NCBI RefSeq assembly: GCF_019578655.1
Contig: NC_063259.1
Coordinates: 3,770,001 to 3,834,000, forward strand
Reading direction: 5' to 3'
Length of the DNA: 64,000 nt
From: Ricinus communis
Lineage: Eukaryota > Streptophyta > Magnoliopsida > Malpighiales > Euphorbiaceae
Part shown: positions 60,812 through 64,000 of the stretch, piece after piece
How positions within the stretch are numbered: position 1 is the first letter of the stretch
How the letters are laid out: every line of letters starts with the position of its first letter
Made by a program: the position numbers and the translations under genes
Notes under the pieces: generated by a model
Databases searched by the model: none
Seen by the model: only the letters and a program-made list of their open reading frames with translations
Told to the model about the DNA's origin: nothing

Positions 60812-63800
60812 CAAAAAATATACCACTCTAACAGGGTTATTTTTTTATATTCATAAAAATACCCCTTAGTGGTTTGCTTTCTCAACTCATTAATATACCT
60901 CTCGTACCGGTTTATTTCATCATATTCATCAATGTACTCTTTTTATGTGGTTATTTCTTTGTACTAACAAATACACCCCTCTTATGGTGTTCTTTTCTAA
61001 TATTTACAAATATACCCCTCTTACGGGATTGTTTTCTTATACTCATAAATATACTCCATCATACGGGGTTGTTTTCTCATATTCATTAAGAAACCTTTCA
61101 ACGGGGTTGTTTTCTCCTACCCACAAAAATAAGCCTCTTACAGGGCTGCTTTCTCATACTTATAAATATATCTTTTTTTGACGAGGTTGTTTTCTCATAC
61201 TCATTAACATACCTCGTCTTACGGGGTTGTTTTCTAATATTTACAAATATACCCCTCTTACGAGGTTGTTTTCTCATATTAAAAAATAGACCCCTTTTAG
61301 AGGGTTGTTTTCTCATATTCGCAAATCCATCCTTGTTACAGTATTATTTTCTAATATTTACAAGTATACCCCTCTTACGGGGTTGTTTTCTCATACAAAG
61401 AAAAATACCACTTTTACGGAATTGTTTTCTCCTACTAAAAAATATACCCCATTTATGGAGTTATTTTCTCATATTCATAAATATACCTTTTACTGCGTTG
61501 CTTTCTCATACTTATAAATATACCCCTCGTACGTGTTTGTTTTCTTATATTCATAAATATAGTCTTTTACGGGGTTGTTTTTCATACTTATAAATATAAA
61601 TTTCTTTTGACAAGGTTTTTTTCTCATAGTAACTAATATATGCCCCCTCTTACGGGGTTCTTTTCTAATATTTATAAATATACCTCTCTTACGGTGTTAC
61701 TTTCTTATACTCAGAAATATACCCCTTTTACGTGGTTGCTTTCTGATCCTCACAAATATACCCCTTATACGGGTTGTTTTCTCATATTCATAAAGAAATC
61801 TTTTTTTGGGCTTATTTCTCATACTCATAAATATAACCCTGTTATATGGTTTTTTTTCTAATAATTACAAATATACCCCTCTTACGGGGTAGTTTCTAAT
61901 ATTAAAAATATACCCCCTTTGTGGGGTTGTTTTCTCATAATCATAAATATACTATTTTACGAGGTTATTTCCTATTCCACTTACGGGGTTGTTTTCTATT
62001 ATTCAAAAATATAACCCTTTTACACAATTTTTCTTTCATACTAAAAGAAATATACCACTCTTACAAGGTTGTTTTCTCATATTGATAAATATACTCCTTT
62101 TACTGGGCTGCTTTCTCATATTGACAAATATACCCTACGTACTAGTTTGTTTCTTCATGTTTAGAAATGTACTCTTTTTATGGGGGGGTTATATTCTCAT
62201 ACTCACAAATACGCCCCTCTTACAGGGTGTTTTTCTAATTTTTATAAATATCCCCCTCTTACGGGGTTGCTTTCTCATACTTACAAATATACCCCTCATA
62301 CGGTATTGTTTTCTTATATTCATAAAGATACCCTTTTTACAGGGTTGTTTTATCATAGTCACAAATATAACCCTCTTACGGGGTTGTTTTCTCAAACTCA
62401 TAAATATATCTTTTTCACAAGATTGTTTTCTCATACTCATAAATATACCCATCTTACAGGGTTGTTTTCTAATATTTGTAAATATATCCTCTTATAAGGT
62501 TGTTTTCTCATATTAAAAAGTATATCCATTTTACGGGGTTGTTTTCTCATACTCACAAACATACCCCTATTACGGGGTTGTTTTCTAATATTTACAAATA
62601 TACCCATTTTACGATGTTGTTTTCTCATATTAAAAAGATATGTCCCTTTTACGTAATTATTTTCTTGTACTAAAAAATATACTCCTCTTATAGAGTTGTT
62701 TTCTCATATTCATAAATAAACTCCTTTTACGGTGTTATTTTCTCATACTCATAAACATCCCTTATTTGACGAGGTTGTTTTCTCATACTCACTAATATAT
62801 CTCCTCTTATGCGGTTTTTTCTAATATTTACAGATATACCCCTCTTACGGGGTTGCTTTCCCATACTCATAAATATACCCCTCATACGGGGTTGTTTTCA
62901 CATATTCACAAAGGTGTCCCTTTTACGGGCTCAAACTTACAAATATATCGCTCTTACGAGATTGTTGTCTAATATTTAGAAATATATCCTGTTATGAGGC
63001 TGTTTTCTCATATTAAAAAATATACCCCTTTTATAGGGTTATTTTCTCATACTCACAAATATACCTCTATTACGGTGTTATTTTTTAATATTTACAAATA
63101 TACCCTCTTACGGGGTTGTTTTCTCATCTTAGAAAATATAACCCTTTTATAGAATTGTTTTCTCATGCTAAAAAATATAACACTCTTATGGGCTTGTTTA
63201 CTCATATTGATAAATACTCCTTTACTGGGTTGCTTTCTCAAACTCATAAATATACCCCTCGTACCGGTTTGTTTCATCATATTGATAAATGTACTCTTTT
63301 TATAGAGTTATTTTCTCATACTCACTAATACACCTCTCTTACGAGGTGTTTTTCTAATATTTATAATTATCCTCCTCTTATGTGGTTGTTTTCTCATACT
63401 TACAAATGTATTCCTAATACGAGGTTGTCTTCTCATATTCATAAAGATTCCATTTTTACGGGGTGTTTTCTCATACTCACAAATATACCCCATTACGGGG
63501 TTGTTTTTCCATACTCATAAATATACCTTTTTTACAAGGTTATTTTTTTCATACTCATAAATATACCCCTTCTTACGGAGTTGTTTTCTAATATTTACAA
63601 ATATACCCCTCTTATGAGGTTGTTTTCTCATATTAAAAAATATACCCTTTTTACGGGGTTGTTTTCTCATACACACAAATATACCCCTGTTATAGGATTT
63701 TTTCTTATATTTACAAATATACGGCTCTTACGGGATTGTTTTCTTGGAGTAAAAAGTATACCCCTTTTATGGAATTGTTTTCTCATACTAAAAAATATAC

Positions 63801-64000
63801 TCAGCTTACAAGGTTTTTTTTCTCGTATTCATACATATACCCCTTTTACTGGTTTGCTTTCACATATGCCCAAATATACCCATTGTACGTATTTGTTTTC
63901 TCATATTCATAAATATACTCTTTTTACGAGGCTATTTTCTCATACTAAAAAATATATCCCTCTTACGGGGTTTTTAATATCTACAAATATATCCGTCTTA
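60812..64000 (+). repeat. 39-bp satellite, right edge
   Basis: Monomers continue to the window edge. The landmark AAATGTACTCTTTTTAT recurs at about 60930, 62165 and 63287 (a variant near 61556), continuing the roughly 0.6-0.7 kb higher-order period seen to the left. Ordered runs of CTCAC-, AATATTTAC- and ATATTAAAA-type monomers are clear at 63560-63760. Confidence 0.93.

Noticed and set aside
1..64000. Telomeric repeat or rDNA
   Set aside because: No TTTAGGG arrays and no rRNA-like sequence; the repeat unit is 39 bp and AT-rich.

Overview
The window is repetitive DNA from a plant nuclear genome, most likely a dicot and most likely pericentromeric or otherwise heterochromatic. Three things point there: about 42 kb of one AT-rich 39-bp satellite, all in head-to-tail orientation; several Ty3/gypsy elements of the Athila type with a tRNA-Asp-like primer site; and a small Ty1/copia scrap. 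I see no cellular gene, tRNA, rRNA or CRISPR array. The long reading frames across the satellite are a side effect of the monomer length (39 bp = 13 codons) and its lack of stop codons in four of six frames.

Layout. 1-783 is satellite. 784-4283 is Athila-like element 1, minus strand and badly truncated. 4284-21387 is satellite, interrupted at 5486-5887 by a solo-LTR-like insertion with a perfect 5-bp target duplication. 21388-28221 is Athila-like element 2, minus strand, carrying remnants of gag, protease, RT, RNase H and integrase. 28222-28671 is satellite. 28672-38578 is element 3, the only structurally complete insertion: two LTRs, the ATACA target duplication, primer-binding site and polypurine tract. 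It has gag, protease and a downstream ORF3 but has lost RT, RNase H and integrase. 38579-59516 is satellite. 59517-59986 is a diverged fragment of an element-3-like LTR. 60254-60811 is a copia fragment made of two pieces in opposite orientation. The rest is satellite.

The satellite is organised at several scales: the 39-bp monomer; ordered monomer types; a roughly 0.6-0.7 kb higher-order period near the right end; and a collinear duplication of about 10 kb (11318-21387 against about 42922-52910). A second block at about 6.2-9.0 kb recurs at about 39.6-42.4 kb. Elements 1 and 2 sit at the same satellite position and share several disabling mutations, while the matching third copy near 52910 is empty. 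So the array was copied at least once before and once after that insertion.

All retroelement genes here are broken. In element 3, 12 of 15 in-frame stops I counted are TAG, and all 15 can be explained by a single C-to-T change. That is the pattern expected from deamination of methylated cytosine in silenced plant heterochromatin. The LTRs, PBS, PPT and TATA boxes describe how the elements once replicated; nothing here looks able to do so on its own now.
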